The position numbers and the translations under genes were made by a program. The notes under the pieces were generated by a model. That model made no database searches, was not told where the DNA came from, and was given only the letters and a program-made list of their open reading frames with translations. A stretch of DNA of 64,000 nt from positions 20,689,071-20,753,070 of the forward strand of contig OX463862.1 of assembly GCA_949825065.1 (NCBI GenBank), in the 5' to 3' direction. Each line of letters opens with the position of its first letter. Within the stretch, counting starts at the first letter, position 1. Below are positions 53,807 to 64,000 of the stretch, piece by piece. The DNA comes from Odontocerum albicorne. Taxonomy: Eukaryota > Arthropoda > Insecta > Trichoptera > Odontoceridae.

Positions 53807-54134
53807 ACTTATGGATATAATGGCGTATTCTAGACTAGTTTTAAGAATTTACTTAAAAAAACACCAAAGACAGAGTATGATAAACTACATTGAAGCTACA
53901 TATATGAAATGGTATTTGCTTGTGAAAGTACCTATATTGGTATTATTAACTATTGGCTATCCCCTAAGTTTATTGGCTATCCCCTAAGTCTAAAAAACAC
54001 TCTTGGTCTTTGAGATCCAGCATTGTACTGCAATTATTCATCTCGGTAAGGGTCAGCTTTCAAGATTAGATGACACCCACCTTCATTTAGTGATAGTGAT
54101 GACTCCTCGTACAAATGTTAAAGCTTGCCTAGAT

Positions 54135-54236
54135 CAGCTGTCGGCAACCTATGGCATCTAGAGGCACATGGATTGTCCAATACTTAAAAAAAAATTTAAA
54201 AGTAGCACTTCAGTGCATATAGGCTGCCAACCGCTG
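54135..54236. mobile_element. 102-bp hAT-type MITE
   Basis: A perfect 8-bp target duplication gcctagat (54127-54134 and 54237-54244) encloses inverted ends cagctgtcggcaacct and aggctgccaaccgctg. Confidence 0.9.
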
Positions 54237-54244
54237 GCCTAGAT

Positions 54245-54665
54245 GATGGTCATCATTCCTTGTGGGAAGACAGACAATTTAAATTTATGCGCTTTGGTTG
54301 CATGTGGGTGTATCCAGTCTATTCGACCACTCAATTTCTCTTTGTTAATGGGAGCTTTAATGACAAACTTTTTAGTTTCAATCTTGTTACGTCGCCCTAT
54401 TGCAATTTTTATGATCATCCAAATCAATCCGCAGATCACATTTTGTGGTTCTACGATAGTAATACAGTAATACAGTCAATGATTTCCGAAGTGATCTCAA
54501 TTCCGTCTTACATTGGTACATCTTCAGACCGATTAGCTCCTCTGATCTAGTAGCATTAAAGGATTGTTTTGCTGCTTTTGAAGTTATCTGCAAAAGTACT
54601 GGCAACTTACTGGGCTGTTCGAACTCCAAGCCTTAAGTCAATTTATACTTTACCTACTGAGATGT
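54245..54665 (+). pseudogene. LINE C-terminal remnant
   Basis: FNLVTSPYCNFYDHPNQSAD then HILWFYDSN is the zinc-knuckle-like block (SPxCxxC...EHVLWxC) at the end of Jockey/I-type LINE ORFs, with both later Cys positions lost. A sister piece lies at 63095-63320. Confidence 0.65.
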
Positions 54666-54808
54666 GAGTAATTTCTCCTGTGATATCAGATCATCGCTAC
54701 TATTCTTTTCACACTCAGGTTTGTCACTGCCGGAGGAGCTGTCTGTTTGGTCAGTTCTTTTTTCATCACTAATAGACGTCACACTTATAATAAATAGAGA
54801 AGATCTTC

Positions 54809-55027
54809 TATAGTTCAGAAAATGTAGGATGAGTCCTGTGACAGCTCACAAATTGGCCCCAATACAACCTTGTAACGATGTTCAGTAATTTTAATTATTT
54901 TATCAACTTTAATATAAGCCTCAATTCTAATAAATAGCAAGTTATTTAGATAAATACATTACATAAGGTTGTATTGCGGCAAATTTGTGAGCTGTCACAG
55001 GACTCGTCCTACATTTTCTGAACTATA
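54809..55027. mobile_element. 219-bp MITE, copy 2
   Basis: Same length, arms and interior as 51851-52069, with scattered point differences (for example gaaaatgtagg for gaaattctagg). Confidence 0.93.
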
Positions 55028-55482
55028 GTATCATATATGTCACTTTAGATGGGGACTTATTTTATCACTCATAACAGTATTGGTGAGATTGAACTGTCGC
55101 AAAGAATCAAATAATGATAATAATGATGAATAAAAAAAGATTTATATTAAATAATATTTTCTTTACTATAAAATAAATAACAAATATATGTGTCGCTATT
55201 GTTGTGGTAAAAGATTGGTACAAACAAAAATATCTCCTTAATTCACTGAACTAAGTTAATTTCATACTATTATCAAAGAAATTAAACATTCTTTATGAAA
55301 TTTGTTCTCTTTGTATAAAAATAAAACAAAAAAAATAAATTTAAATTAATGTTTATAATTAAAATGATTCTTTGGCATTTGTAAGAATCGTACATTCATA
55401 TCCATCCGCATCTTTGTAAAATTTGATTTCAGCAATCATCATTTAGCCCTTTTCAAGTGTCGTTCTTTACGATGTTATGTCA
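55028..55482. other. 3' flank of the secreted-peptide gene
   Basis: AT-rich, probably holds the 3' UTR of the minus-strand gene; I could not place a clear polyadenylation signal. Confidence 0.35.
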
Positions 55483-55598
55483 TCAATGATGTTCATCAGC
55501 TGGCTGCTTGACCCAGAATCCCCATGGAGCAAAGTGGTCGTGGCCGTCGTGTTCTGTGGGGCCACGGTACACTTTGATTTGAACACGTTCAAGGTGTT
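55483..55598 (-). CDS. Secreted-peptide gene, exon 3
   Basis: After acceptor TCTTTCAG: completes Glu-35, then HLERVQIKVYRGPT...ADEHH and TGA at 55485-55483. It holds half of the protein, including the aromatic FAPWGFW motif. Confidence 0.87.
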
Positions 55599-58500
55599 CT
55601 GAAAGAGAATGCGCTGTGTTAGTCAAAGAGAAGAGGAGTTTATTTCTACTTTGGACTTTATTCCTATCTCAATGAATAATAAATTTGTAAGTGTCGCCGT
55701 GTCTGTAATTATTTTGTTTCACCAAAATATTCAAGTAGCTGTGCTTGTTGCTCGATGCTTAGATTGCTCACTATTATTTGTTCAATTCGATTTATATCGA
55801 AACTTAGTTTGGAAATAAAACAACTTGGAACACACTAGATTGCTCACTATTATTCGTTCGATTCGATTTATATCAAAACTTAGTTTGGAAATAAAACAAC
55901 TTGGAACACACTAGATTGCTCACTATCATTCGTTTGATTCGATTTATATCAAAACTTAGTTTGGAAATAAAACAACTTGGAACACACTAGATTGCTCACT
56001 ATTATTAATTCGATTCGATTTATATCAAAACTTAGTTTGGAAATAAAACAACTTGGAACACACTTGATTGCTCACTATTATTCGTTCGATTCGATTTATA
56101 TCAAAACTTAGTTTGGAAATAAAACAACTCGGAACACACTAGATTTCTCACTATTATTCGTTCGATTCGATTTATATCAAAACTTATTTTGGAAATAAAA
56201 CAACTTTAAACACACTAGATTGCTCACTATTATTCGTTCGATTCGATTTATATTATTTATATATCAATCAAATCAGTAAAATTAAAAATAATCGCTAAAG
56301 AGAAAGTTGAACCTGGTGTTGTGCTACTAATTTGTCTATATAAGGCTCTATATTTGTCAGCAGCATCCTTAAATCTCTACGGTCAACATTTTGCAGTCTA
56401 TTCCTCTTTCTATTCAAAAGACTTGTGTCTGCACTAAATCCTCGTCTTATTGCCTCTTGCTCCGCAACACCCCTCTACTGTCACTGGAGCTAGCAACGCC
56501 CACTTTGAGAAATGATGGGCTAGAGGGTACATATTTCCAAAGTGTGCTTGATATATTCAAAAGGTAGAGGAAGAAAGTCTGATTGAGTTGTCTTGCGACA
56601 GTACATTAAAAATTAAATTTGAAACTGGTTGAATTTGGTTATCAGTATTTTGCTAATTGCTAAAGCTCAGAGAATCCTGATTCCATTTGTGACGACTTAT
56701 CTCGTAACATGAGTTTTCAGCGGTAGCTGTAAGAAATACCAAATATTGTTCATAACTCAATGTGGAATAAGAAATAATGGTTATTGTGACTAGTTTAATT
56801 TCAAGATTTGAGAAACTGTCGTTATCGTCATTACTAGTCCTCGTAGTCGAGGATCCCATTCCAACGTTAATCTTGAGCTGCTCTTCCACTTCAATCATAT
56901 GATCTTCTGTGAGGAAACAGCCCGATCCTAGATGCGCACTCCCTTACGTAGATGTCACAGACATGTGAACCCTGCTGAGTCGGCTGTCAATACTGACGCA
57001 TGTTCGCACCACGCTTTCTCATACGTCTAGCCGTTGAGATGCCATCAGCCCAGGAACAGATGGTCCAATAAATATAACTATTGATGAAGTTTACATATAT
57101 TGGTGTATTTTTCTTTATTATTTGAGATATATCTACTTTTACTAATACATACGAGTACATACCATTAGAGCATTGTCTTCTAACCTTTCTCTAAATTAAA
57201 ATTTATCAATTGGTTCAGGATAACATAGATATCACCTGTATTTAAAATCCATAGACACAACAATTGTCCTGCTTCTTTGGCAGATATAATAACATTTAGA
57301 ATTTATAACTTTTGTCTGGTTAGTTGGAGAGATTGTTATCTAGTGATAAGTTTGCCAGATTGTACTTAGTGTTATGAAGTATAAATAAATAAATACAAGT
57401 TCGTGATAGTAAATTCCTCACCATGATCAGAAGCCGCAGAACTGAGGTCATCGTAGTCCTGTGGGGCTGGGAGGGCGCAGACCAGCGCCAGGCAGACAAC
57501 CAAAAGGAGGAGAAGGTATTTCATCTGTAAAATTGTCAAAATAATTTACTGTTTTAAAATTGTGGACTGGTTAAAACACTTAGAGATGGAATAAGAGATA
57601 CAGAAATAAGAAGAATGTGTGAAACCGAAGACACTGTAAGATAGAGGATGCTGAGAAAATGTTGGTGGGATTATATTCAAATGATGTACAAGACCCGAAT
57701 TCCCTGTATAGTTTCTCATGGTCGGCAGGTCTCCTAAGAGATGGAGGAAGGAAGGAGTAGGAAGAGCTGGAAGTCCACATCCCAAGAATAATGCAGAAAA
57801 ACAAATCAAGAATTGATGAGTTTTTACGAATTTTTGCAGTGGCTGGAATAAATCATACAAATGCCAGAACAAAAATTTCTTATATTTTTGTCAAATAAGC
57901 TCAGAACGATTTCCATAGTCTAGTTGGTAAACCTCGTATCTTCCAGCCCAGGGGCTACAAATTAAAAGGTTCCAGTCTCGTTTTCACATACGGCCTCTTT
58001 AATATTGTGATGTTTTGAATCTATGTACTGTCTATTTCAGGCGTGCCCAAACTTTTATCTAGGTAGACCATATTCTGTCAGACAGAAGCCGTCACAGGCC
58101 AGAGGACGAAAAAAATATACTACAGTTAAATTAAACAATTGATATTTTTATTTTAAATTAATAATTTCAATTATAATATATAAATCAATTGCTTAAAAAA
58201 GAATCAGTTTGAAAGCGTAACTGCTTTGTATCAAGAATTTTTTCTCTGTCGTGCTACACGTTTGTTGACATCCTTTATATGCTTCTAAATGGGTATCAGC
58301 TAATCTTGATTTTGTGAATTTTTGAGGATTCGTTATTGAGAAATGTTGTTCGCATTAATTGAAGAAAATTTTATAAGTATTTTCATTGCTAATTCTTTCA
58401 AATTCATATATATTCTTGAATGGCGGAATGAAGACATCAGAAATGAATGCAAGGATAAAATTAATGTTTTAAGTAAGATGAAGAAAGGAGCTTTAAGATG

Positions 58501-61006
58501 GTTTGGACATGTGGAGAGAATGAATGATGAAAGAATGAATAAGCGAGTATACAAGTCAGCAGTGCAAAAAGTGTTGAAGAGGTAAATCGAGGAAAATGTA
58601 GCTGAACCAAATGGACCAGATTTTGAAACAAGGTAAAACGAGAAGTATGAATAATAGAAGATTGTGTATGAATGTGGAGGAGGCGAAAGTTATGTGCGTG
58701 GATAGAAAGTTTGGAGATCAGTTCTGTCTGTCTGCTCCGCAAGGACACGGCACGGTGATATGTGTTAATACATTTTCTTTACTGTTATTATTTCACATAG
58801 AATTTTGTCACATTTTAAATCAATCAATCAATTCTAGTTGAATTGATTAACTGGAGCAGAATAAACATTTGAAAAAATCGGTTACGAACGATTATTAAAA
58901 TGCTTTTGATGTCTGGAAAACATACAAATCTCCGTTTCAAACAAATTTTTGTTTTTTTTTTCAAAAAAGTTTTTGAAATTAATATTTTGTTCTTTGCATC
59001 TTTTCTGGAGATTCTGGAGAGACAAATTATAAATTTTATAGTATGAGAATAAGTACATAGGAGTTTGTGCTATAGTAAAAATTTTGCCCTCTGTTAGGTT
59101 ACAATAATACATTTTATGTTGTGTGACATCATGCTGTATGGACTTTGCAGGCCGTTTATCATATAGATATTTACTTTATTTCAATTTTTAAATCACTCTT
59201 AAGCAAGGTGCCTTGTGGGCATGATGACCATGGACAGAGCACCATGGAGAGAGGCGATTGTCATGCAGATTAAAACAAAGCTGATGATGATACTACTTAA
59301 TAAACAGAAAAAGCTTTATAAACTTAATTTATAGCGCCAATAATAGATTGGCATCCGTGATTGAGATCAAATCTTCCATGATTGAGAAAGATTTTACGTA
59401 TATATTGTAAATGTCGATGACCTTCGTGGCCTAGTTGGTAAGATGCCTGTCTCCCAGAGGTTGCGGGTTCAAATTCCGCTGGATCCCAGATTTTTTCAAA
59501 AAAGGATTCCGGTCTGGTTTTCACTTAAGACCTCTTTAACATCTTTCTGGTTGTTGGGAGAAATTGACACATGGTAATAAACCCCACAATTTAATAAATA
59601 GATGATTATTATGATGACTAGTAAGCTATTGTAATTCAGAATCTGACAGACTTGATGCGAGACTTAGTTGGCAAACGATACATGAAAAGTGCTAATAAAG
59701 TAGTTGGCAATTTGAAATTATTCACATTTCGAATACATGAAATTGAATAACATTCACATCTTCCCATTGCTGAATCTTTCTTAAAATTATATTATTGTAA
59801 TATAATCTAGAAATAGTTTCATGAAGAGAGATAAAGCACGTTTTCTGAATGGGAAAGAAAAAATATCTGACCACCAGATAGAGCTCTCGGAAAAGATGAC
59901 ATCTCGTAACCAAATGCCTTGACCTATTTGGAGATCCTTGAACAGACTCTGAATATGGGTGACTAGATGGGTGCAAGGTGTACATGGAAAGATGAGGTTT
60001 CGTGGATGAAATCAGTATTGAATGTTATTGCGAGACTATATAGGAATCACAGCACTTGCTTACTTTTCCGAACATCGGGATTACATGTTCAGGGCAAGAT
60101 TTGATCGATGTGAATGATAGGGCAGTGTCTGTGGTCTATTACCGGAAACACTTGGTATACTTAATAACTGATGGTCTAGAAATGGAAATTAATGGATGAA
60201 TAATATTATTTAAAGTTGTGAGACCTTTTAATTTAATTTTAATGCTTCATTTCACTATTTACAATTTGATGGACTTATTGCTAAAAAGGGCAACTCCATA
60301 AACTAACCAAAAATTGTTTAGTAATCCTGTTTTCAGTTTTAGGTGTAATATTAAAAAATAAATGGCAGATAAGGCAAAGGAAACTCCCGTGTTTCTTGGC
60401 TTAAAAAAATGCTGGGTGGGTGTAGTTCTATTGAGTTGTTCTGCACTGCAGTGAACAGGATAAGGCTTCTTATGATGGTGGCTAACCTCCGACAGGAGAC
60501 GACAACTCGAGAAAAGAACTGCAAGAATTAAAATGCAACCCCTCCCTTTGAGTGAATCGCGAGTCCACAATCGGACAGATGCTAAACATTTTCGACAAGA
60601 TATGAGGGGGTGGTGGAGCAGTTAAAGCTGTACAGAAGTTACAAATATGCTATTATAATCTTTGAAATTATACTGTGTATCGTTAAATAAGCAAACTTAA
60701 GTAAATGTATAAATATTTGCTAACACATCAAAGGAATGAAGACTATCCTTCCAAAATTCCTTTTATTTAGAAATCAATTTAAGTAAATTATAATTCTAAA
60801 CGATAAAATTTACCTTACTTGTATACTCGTATATTTTTTTCAAATCTTAAAACGAGAAAGCGAAACTAACAAACGTCGACAGTAAAAAACGCAAGCGTTC
60901 TTTCAAAATAGTTTTATAAAAAATAAATTAATATTTGTACGTACCGCGGAACACATAACTGAAATTGTACGTTGGCAACACAAAGCGGTCTGTTTCGTAT
61001 ATAACT
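55483..61006 (-). CDS. Small secreted peptide gene (72 or 76 aa), unnamed family
   Basis: Three minus-strand exons: 61006-60945 (mostly 5' UTR), 57524-57422 and 55598-55483, all with GT-AG sites and consistent frame. From the Met opening exon 2 the product is 72 aa; exon 1 also carries an ATG (60956-60954) in frame across the junction that would add Met-Cys-Ser-Ala. Seen: a strong signal peptide (MKYLLLLLVVCLALVCA) with likely cleavage before LPAPQ, an acidic linker (DYDDLSSAASDHE), then a His/Asp-rich C-terminal block with KVYRGPT, GHDHFAPWGFWVKQP and HH end. No Cys remain in the mature part and no dibasic cleavage sites are seen, so it is not a typical cysteine-knot or neuropeptide precursor. 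Function unknown; the His/Asp content could suggest metal binding (speculative). Confidence 0.85.
55755..56253 (+). repeat. 76-bp minisatellite in intron 2 of the peptide gene
   Basis: About 6.5 units (cacactagattgctcactat...aaaacaacttggaa), period 76 measured between 55760 and 55836. Contains repeated attcgttcgattcgattt. Confidence 0.96.
56290..56920 (-). pseudogene. hAT transposase C-terminal remnant in intron 2 of the peptide gene
   Basis: Minus strand: MIEVEEQLKINVGMG, then NMYPLAHHFSKWALLAPVTV and EGCCGARGNKTRI, the hAT dimerisation domain block (YPxLxKLAxxxLxxPxxSxxxERxFS...NKxRxxL). Frameshifted, with stops. Confidence 0.6.
57422..57524 (-). CDS. Secreted-peptide gene, exon 2 (signal peptide)
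   Basis: 103 nt from ATG directly after acceptor TTTTACAG to donor G|GTGAGG in phase 1. Codes residues 1-34. Confidence 0.87.
57540..57880 (+). pseudogene. Decayed LINE, relative of 53151-53806
   Basis: TLRDGIRDTEIRRMCETEDT, then YIQMMYKTRIPCIVSHGRQV, parallel to TLRDRVRNTTIREVCEVQDV...RIPYIALHGVPD in the younger copy. Lies just upstream of exon 2 of the peptide gene. Confidence 0.75.
57909..58010 (+). repeat. tRNA-derived SINE (family S1), decayed
   Basis: agtctagttggtaaacctcg (A-box region), ccagtctcgttttcac and cctctttaatatt in S1 order; B-box degraded. Confidence 0.55.
58430..58760 (+). pseudogene. LINE 3' end in intron 1 of the peptide gene
   Basis: WRNEDIRNECKDKINVLSKM, KKGALRWFGHVERMNDERMN, KRVYKSAVQKVLKR, then NNRRLCMNVEEAKVMCVDRK. 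Normal order of the LINE ORF end; stop codons interrupt. Confidence 0.78.
59414..59600 (+). repeat. tRNA-derived SINE (family S1), most complete copy
   Basis: Head with A-box tggcctagttgg and B-box ggttcaaattcc, body ccggtctggttttcacttaa, gacctctttaacatctttct, and a tail ttgacacatggtaataaacc. Confidence 0.8.
60380..60530 (+). pseudogene. LINE C-terminal scrap
   Basis: LGGCSSIELFCTAVNRIRLL then MMVANLRQETTTRE matches the LINE end at about 25985-26030 (CHVANLRQETAPLAE). Confidence 0.55.
60945..61006 (-). other. Secreted-peptide gene, exon 1 (5' UTR, possible first four codons)
   Basis: Predicted from the TATA box and a GC-AGTT initiator at 61006 to a strong donor G|GTACGT at 60945/60944. It contains ATG at 60956-60954, in frame with exon 2. 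Confidence 0.7.
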
Positions 61007-61028
61007 GCGTCTCGGCCGTTGTTCGGCC

Positions 61029-61035
61029 TTTTATA
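61029..61035 (-). promoter_or_regulatory. TATA box of the secreted-peptide gene
   Basis: TATAAAA on the minus strand (context ATTATAAAAGGCC), 29 nt upstream of an arthropod-type initiator GCAGTT at 61006. Confidence 0.8.
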
Positions 61036-61186
61036 ATGACAGTTCATAATGAAATAATACAAAAAGAAACCGATTGTGGACGGTCGAGAGTGAAACTGAA
61101 CGATAGAAAAAGCCGACAATACTAATAAATACTGCAGATGTTTTCAATTCGGGCTCGGCCTAATCTATGAATATTTTTACATTCGA

Positions 61187-61872
61187 TTTTATAATAGCTT
61201 AATATCGCCGAATATTGTGCTCTAGTGTGAATGAAATATTATAATAGCTTAATATCGCCGAATATTTTGCTCTAGTATGGATGAAATATTATAATAGCTT
61301 AATATCGCCGAATATTGTGCTCTAGTATGAATGAAATATTATAATAGCTTAATATCGCCGAATATTTTGCTCTAGTATGGATGAAATATTATAATAGCTT
61401 AATATCGCCGAATATTTTGCTCTAGTATGGATGAAATATTATAATAGCTTAATATCGCCGAATATTTTGCTCTAGTATGGATGAAATTTTATAATAGCTT
61501 TATATCGTCGAATATTGTGCTCTAGTATAAATGAAATATTGTAGTTGCTTAATATCGTCGAATATTGTGCTTTAGTACGGATGAAAGTTTATAATAGCTT
61601 AGCTTAATATCGCCGAATATTGTGCTCTAGTATGAATGAAATATTATGATGGCTTAATATCACCGAATATTGTGGTCTAGTTTGGATGAAATTTTATAAT
61701 AGCTTAATATCGCCGAATATTGTGCTTTAGTACGGATGAAATTTTATAATAGCTTAGCTTAATATCGCCGAATATTGTGCTCTAGTATGAATGAAATATT
61801 ATAATGGCTTAATATCGCCAAATATCGTGGTCTAGTTTGAATGAAATTTTATAATAGCTTAATATCGCCAAT
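61187..61872 (+). repeat. 50-bp minisatellite upstream of the peptide-gene promoter
   Basis: About 14 units (ataatagcttaatatcgccg aatattttgctctagtatgg...), each with cgccgaatatt. It begins about 150 bp upstream of the TATA box (minus-strand gene). Confidence 0.96.
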
Positions 61873-62260
61873 AATAGTCATATACAATAGAATATGACTT
61901 TACACAAATATCCAGGTTAAACACCCACCAATCCTTGATTCCAGAAAATAAACCTGTCCGAACGAATTTGTCTGTACTGTATCCCTCGTGATTGGATGTG
62001 ATTGTCAGCTACTTTGTGGCTTCATGTATGGCTTTATTGCATGTATGATGCTGCACTTCAGTAAGTTGACCATGTTCCGATGGCAAGGAGATTAAATTTT
62101 CAAGACGATCAGCAGGTGTAATATGCTACAGCTTTTCGTTAGATAAAGTTTTATACAGCGCCATTTTTAGTGTTGCTTAATTGTGCTATAATAATTTATA
62201 ATAAATAACACATGAGCTATGAAAAACATAAATTCTGATATAAAATGGTGTAAGAGTCCA
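61873..62260. other. No gene recognised
   Basis: AT-rich, no supported feature. Confidence 0.4.
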
Positions 62261-62261
62261 G

Positions 62262-62395
62262 TCCGGAAGTGAAGTCGACAGGAATCGAGCCTAGTGCATC
62301 GTTTGCTTAGCATGGATGCCCACGGCCGACCGACCACTGCCGCCAACAGCTGTCTGTCACATGCAAGATAAGAATATGACACTATCAGATAGGAA
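62262..62395 (-). repeat. Possible tRNA-derived SINE (third family)
   Basis: The minus strand carries cagtggtcggtcgg (A-box-like) and ggctcgattcctg (B-box-like) about 45 nt apart in unusually GC-rich DNA. Confidence 0.45.
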
Positions 62396-62842
62396 GCCAC
62401 CTTTATGAAATCTATATTGAGGAGAGTCTTACATGCGCGTGTGATATGTTTTTACCACAATTATAGAGTTATATATAATTATTTGTATAACACCTGTATA
62501 ACGAGACTACACAGATTGGGCTATCAGAATGGACATTGTCTGGATTTCCACATAGCTTACTGGAAGTTGTTCTAACCGGAATAAATTATATGAGTTCGCT
62601 TTTTTATTGTGTTAAGCCCGTCTTGATATGTGTTTGCCTTTTTTCTATTGTGTAATATTTTATATATTTTTTCTATTCTTTACAATACTTATAAGTCAAT
62701 ATTGATTTTTAATGGTAATTTTTTGCATCAAAAAGGTTATGTGGCCGTTTAAGTAAACCAAATAATTATCATTACTCCGCTAGGAACACAGGGACTCAAT
62801 AAGACAGTGCTGCTTGTTTTTTGAAGCAAGGTTATCGTGATT

Positions 62843-63115
62843 CTAATGATAGCCCTTTACGATTCTTCTCCACCTATCTGTACCTCCGTACTTCATAGAG
62901 CAGTGGTCAGTCAATGTTAGTCCTGTTGCGCAACTTTCTTGGCTTATCTTACACATCAGATATCTTCCTCTTTTGCACTGTCCTTCAACGCCTTCAGTAA
63001 CCACAATACTTTCCAAATTGTCTTCTTTCGTGCGGGCGATATATCCAAAGAAAGGTCTTGTCATAGGCGATATATCCAAAGAAAGGTCTTGGCATTTTTT
63101 TAGCTTCAATCTTGT
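62843..63115 (-). pseudogene. LINE (RTE-like) C-terminal remnant
   Basis: Minus strand: FFGYIARTKEDNLESIVVTE, GVEGQCKRGRYLM, GLTLTDHCSMKYGGTDRWRR, matching the FFGHxxRxxxxxLExxVxxGKVEGKRxRGR block. A 28-bp direct duplication (ggcgatatatccaaagaaag...) occurs at 63037 and 63067. Confidence 0.75.
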
Positions 63116-63330
63116 CCTTTCACTCTGTTGTATTTTTTGCGGACATATGGATCAATTCGCAGATCATATTTTATGATACTGCGAATATAACCGAGTCAAT
63201 AATTTATGAGGGGATCTCCATTCAGTTTTACAGCGGTTCATTTTCGGACTGATCTGGTTTTGCTGTATTTGAAGTTTTCTGTGAAAGTACTGGCAACTTT
63301 CTAGGTTGTTTGAACTCCGGTCTTTAAGCC
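63095..63330 (+). pseudogene. LINE C-terminal remnant, sister of 54245-54665
   Basis: FSFNLVLSLCCIFCGHMDQF then ADHILW mirrors FNLVTSPYCNFYDHPNQSADHILW; the following 200 bp also align. Confidence 0.65.
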
Positions 63331-64000
63331 GCTTTACAATATATTTATAGTAATTTTATTTATTTATTTATATAAGTAATGGGTATAATGTATCTTATAA
63401 CAAAAATAAAATAAAATAAAAGGTGTTCAACACATTAAGATTGACAGAATATACAAAAAATTTACACGAAAAAAAAAATCAGAAAGAAACAGGTATCAAA
63501 TAGTACAAAATCACATGTTACCAATATAATACGGGGCCGTCCACAAGCGCACAGTCCGCACTGCGCAAAAAATACAAACACAAAAGATAAATAATGGAAA
63601 AACAAATTAAAACGAAAAACAAATTGAAAACAAAGTATAAAAGACAGAATCAGACAGGTGCAACTTCACAAATTTTCTTTATCACGGGGTAAAATCACAA
63701 AAATAGTAAAAAAAATCAATAATCAATTAAAAAGCAGTTCCAAAAAGTTCTTCAAAAGTTGTCGAATGACACGTAGGATCCCATTTCAAGGCTTGGATAT
63801 TTGGAAGTGCCTTTTCAGGCACTCCTTATGGGTCAGCAAACTAAATCTAAAAATATCCGAAAATGCAACGTACTTATTTCAAATCCTGTGCAATCTAGGT
63901 ATGGGAGAATTCGTAAAATAATTTGTTCTATAATTTTCACATATAAATGTGTCCTGCAGCCTGGTAATTCTTGTCGGAATTAGAATGCTAATAAATTCCA
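63331..64000. other. No gene recognised
   Basis: A-rich stretch with ggggccgtccacaagcgcac at about 63534, possibly a LINE 3' UTR; the open frames here have no recognisable motif. Confidence 0.35.

Noticed and set aside
60259..60570. 103-codon minus-strand frame with a hydrophobic start
   Set aside because: The plus strand reads VANLRQET, a LINE end also seen near 26000; the minus frame is its complement.
63658..63921. Small plus-strand gene at the window end
   Set aside because: No recognisable domain or splice structure; adjoining sequence looks like a LINE 3' UTR.

Overview
The window looks like nuclear DNA of an insect: AT-rich, spliced genes with GT-AG introns of 0.8-3 kb, and very dense mariner, pogo/Tigger, hAT, piggyBac, LINE and SINE sequence. 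The order cannot be fixed from sequence alone. There is a 200-N scaffold gap at 46448-46647. Nothing bacterial (operons, CRISPR, rRNA) is present.

The genic backbone is a head-to-tail family of three genes on the plus strand (9746-14601, 27197-34253, 45329-50894). They encode a DIPK2-type protein (divergent protein kinase domain 2; Deleted-in-autism-1/DIA1 family), a Golgi/secretory-pathway protein with a kinase-like fold. Each copy has the same four-exon plan with intron phases 0, 2, 0. Copies 1 and 2 are complete open genes of about 412 and 418-423 aa. Copy 3 has three 1-bp indels in exon 1 and no visible exon 2, and the scaffold gap lies in the intron where exon 2 should be. Part of exon 3 is about 94% identical between copies 1 and 2 although the rest is strongly diverged, which suggests gene conversion.

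On the minus strand, 55483-61006 holds a small gene for a 72-76 aa secreted peptide. It has a TATA box, a 5' exon, two large introns and a conserved-looking C-terminal block (KVYRGPTEHDGHDHFAPWGF). I do not recognise a named family for it.

Nearly everything else is mobile or tandem DNA. 1-9600 holds a Tigger end, LINE pieces, piggyBac-like MITEs, an internally deleted mariner and a Tigger-in-repeat nest. 15-27 kb holds a 42-bp minisatellite, a mariner-in-LINE nest, a structurally intact 345-aa Mos1-like mariner (18760-20047), a second copy of the deleted mariner, a Tigger element and SINEs. The introns of DIPK2 copy 2 carry an LTR fragment, IS630-like remnants, a deleted Mos1-like element and a mariner inside a mariner. 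34-45 kb holds a 64-bp minisatellite with three-unit higher-order structure, LINEs, SINEs and five mariners. 51-64 kb holds an 18-bp array, a 219-bp MITE present twice, hAT remnants, 76-bp and 50-bp minisatellites and more LINE/SINE debris.

No wholly new multigene system is evident. The most interesting items are the DIPK2-like triplication with its conversion tract and unequal loss of kinase-like motifs, the small secreted-peptide gene, the intact mariner, and several readable nested insertions.
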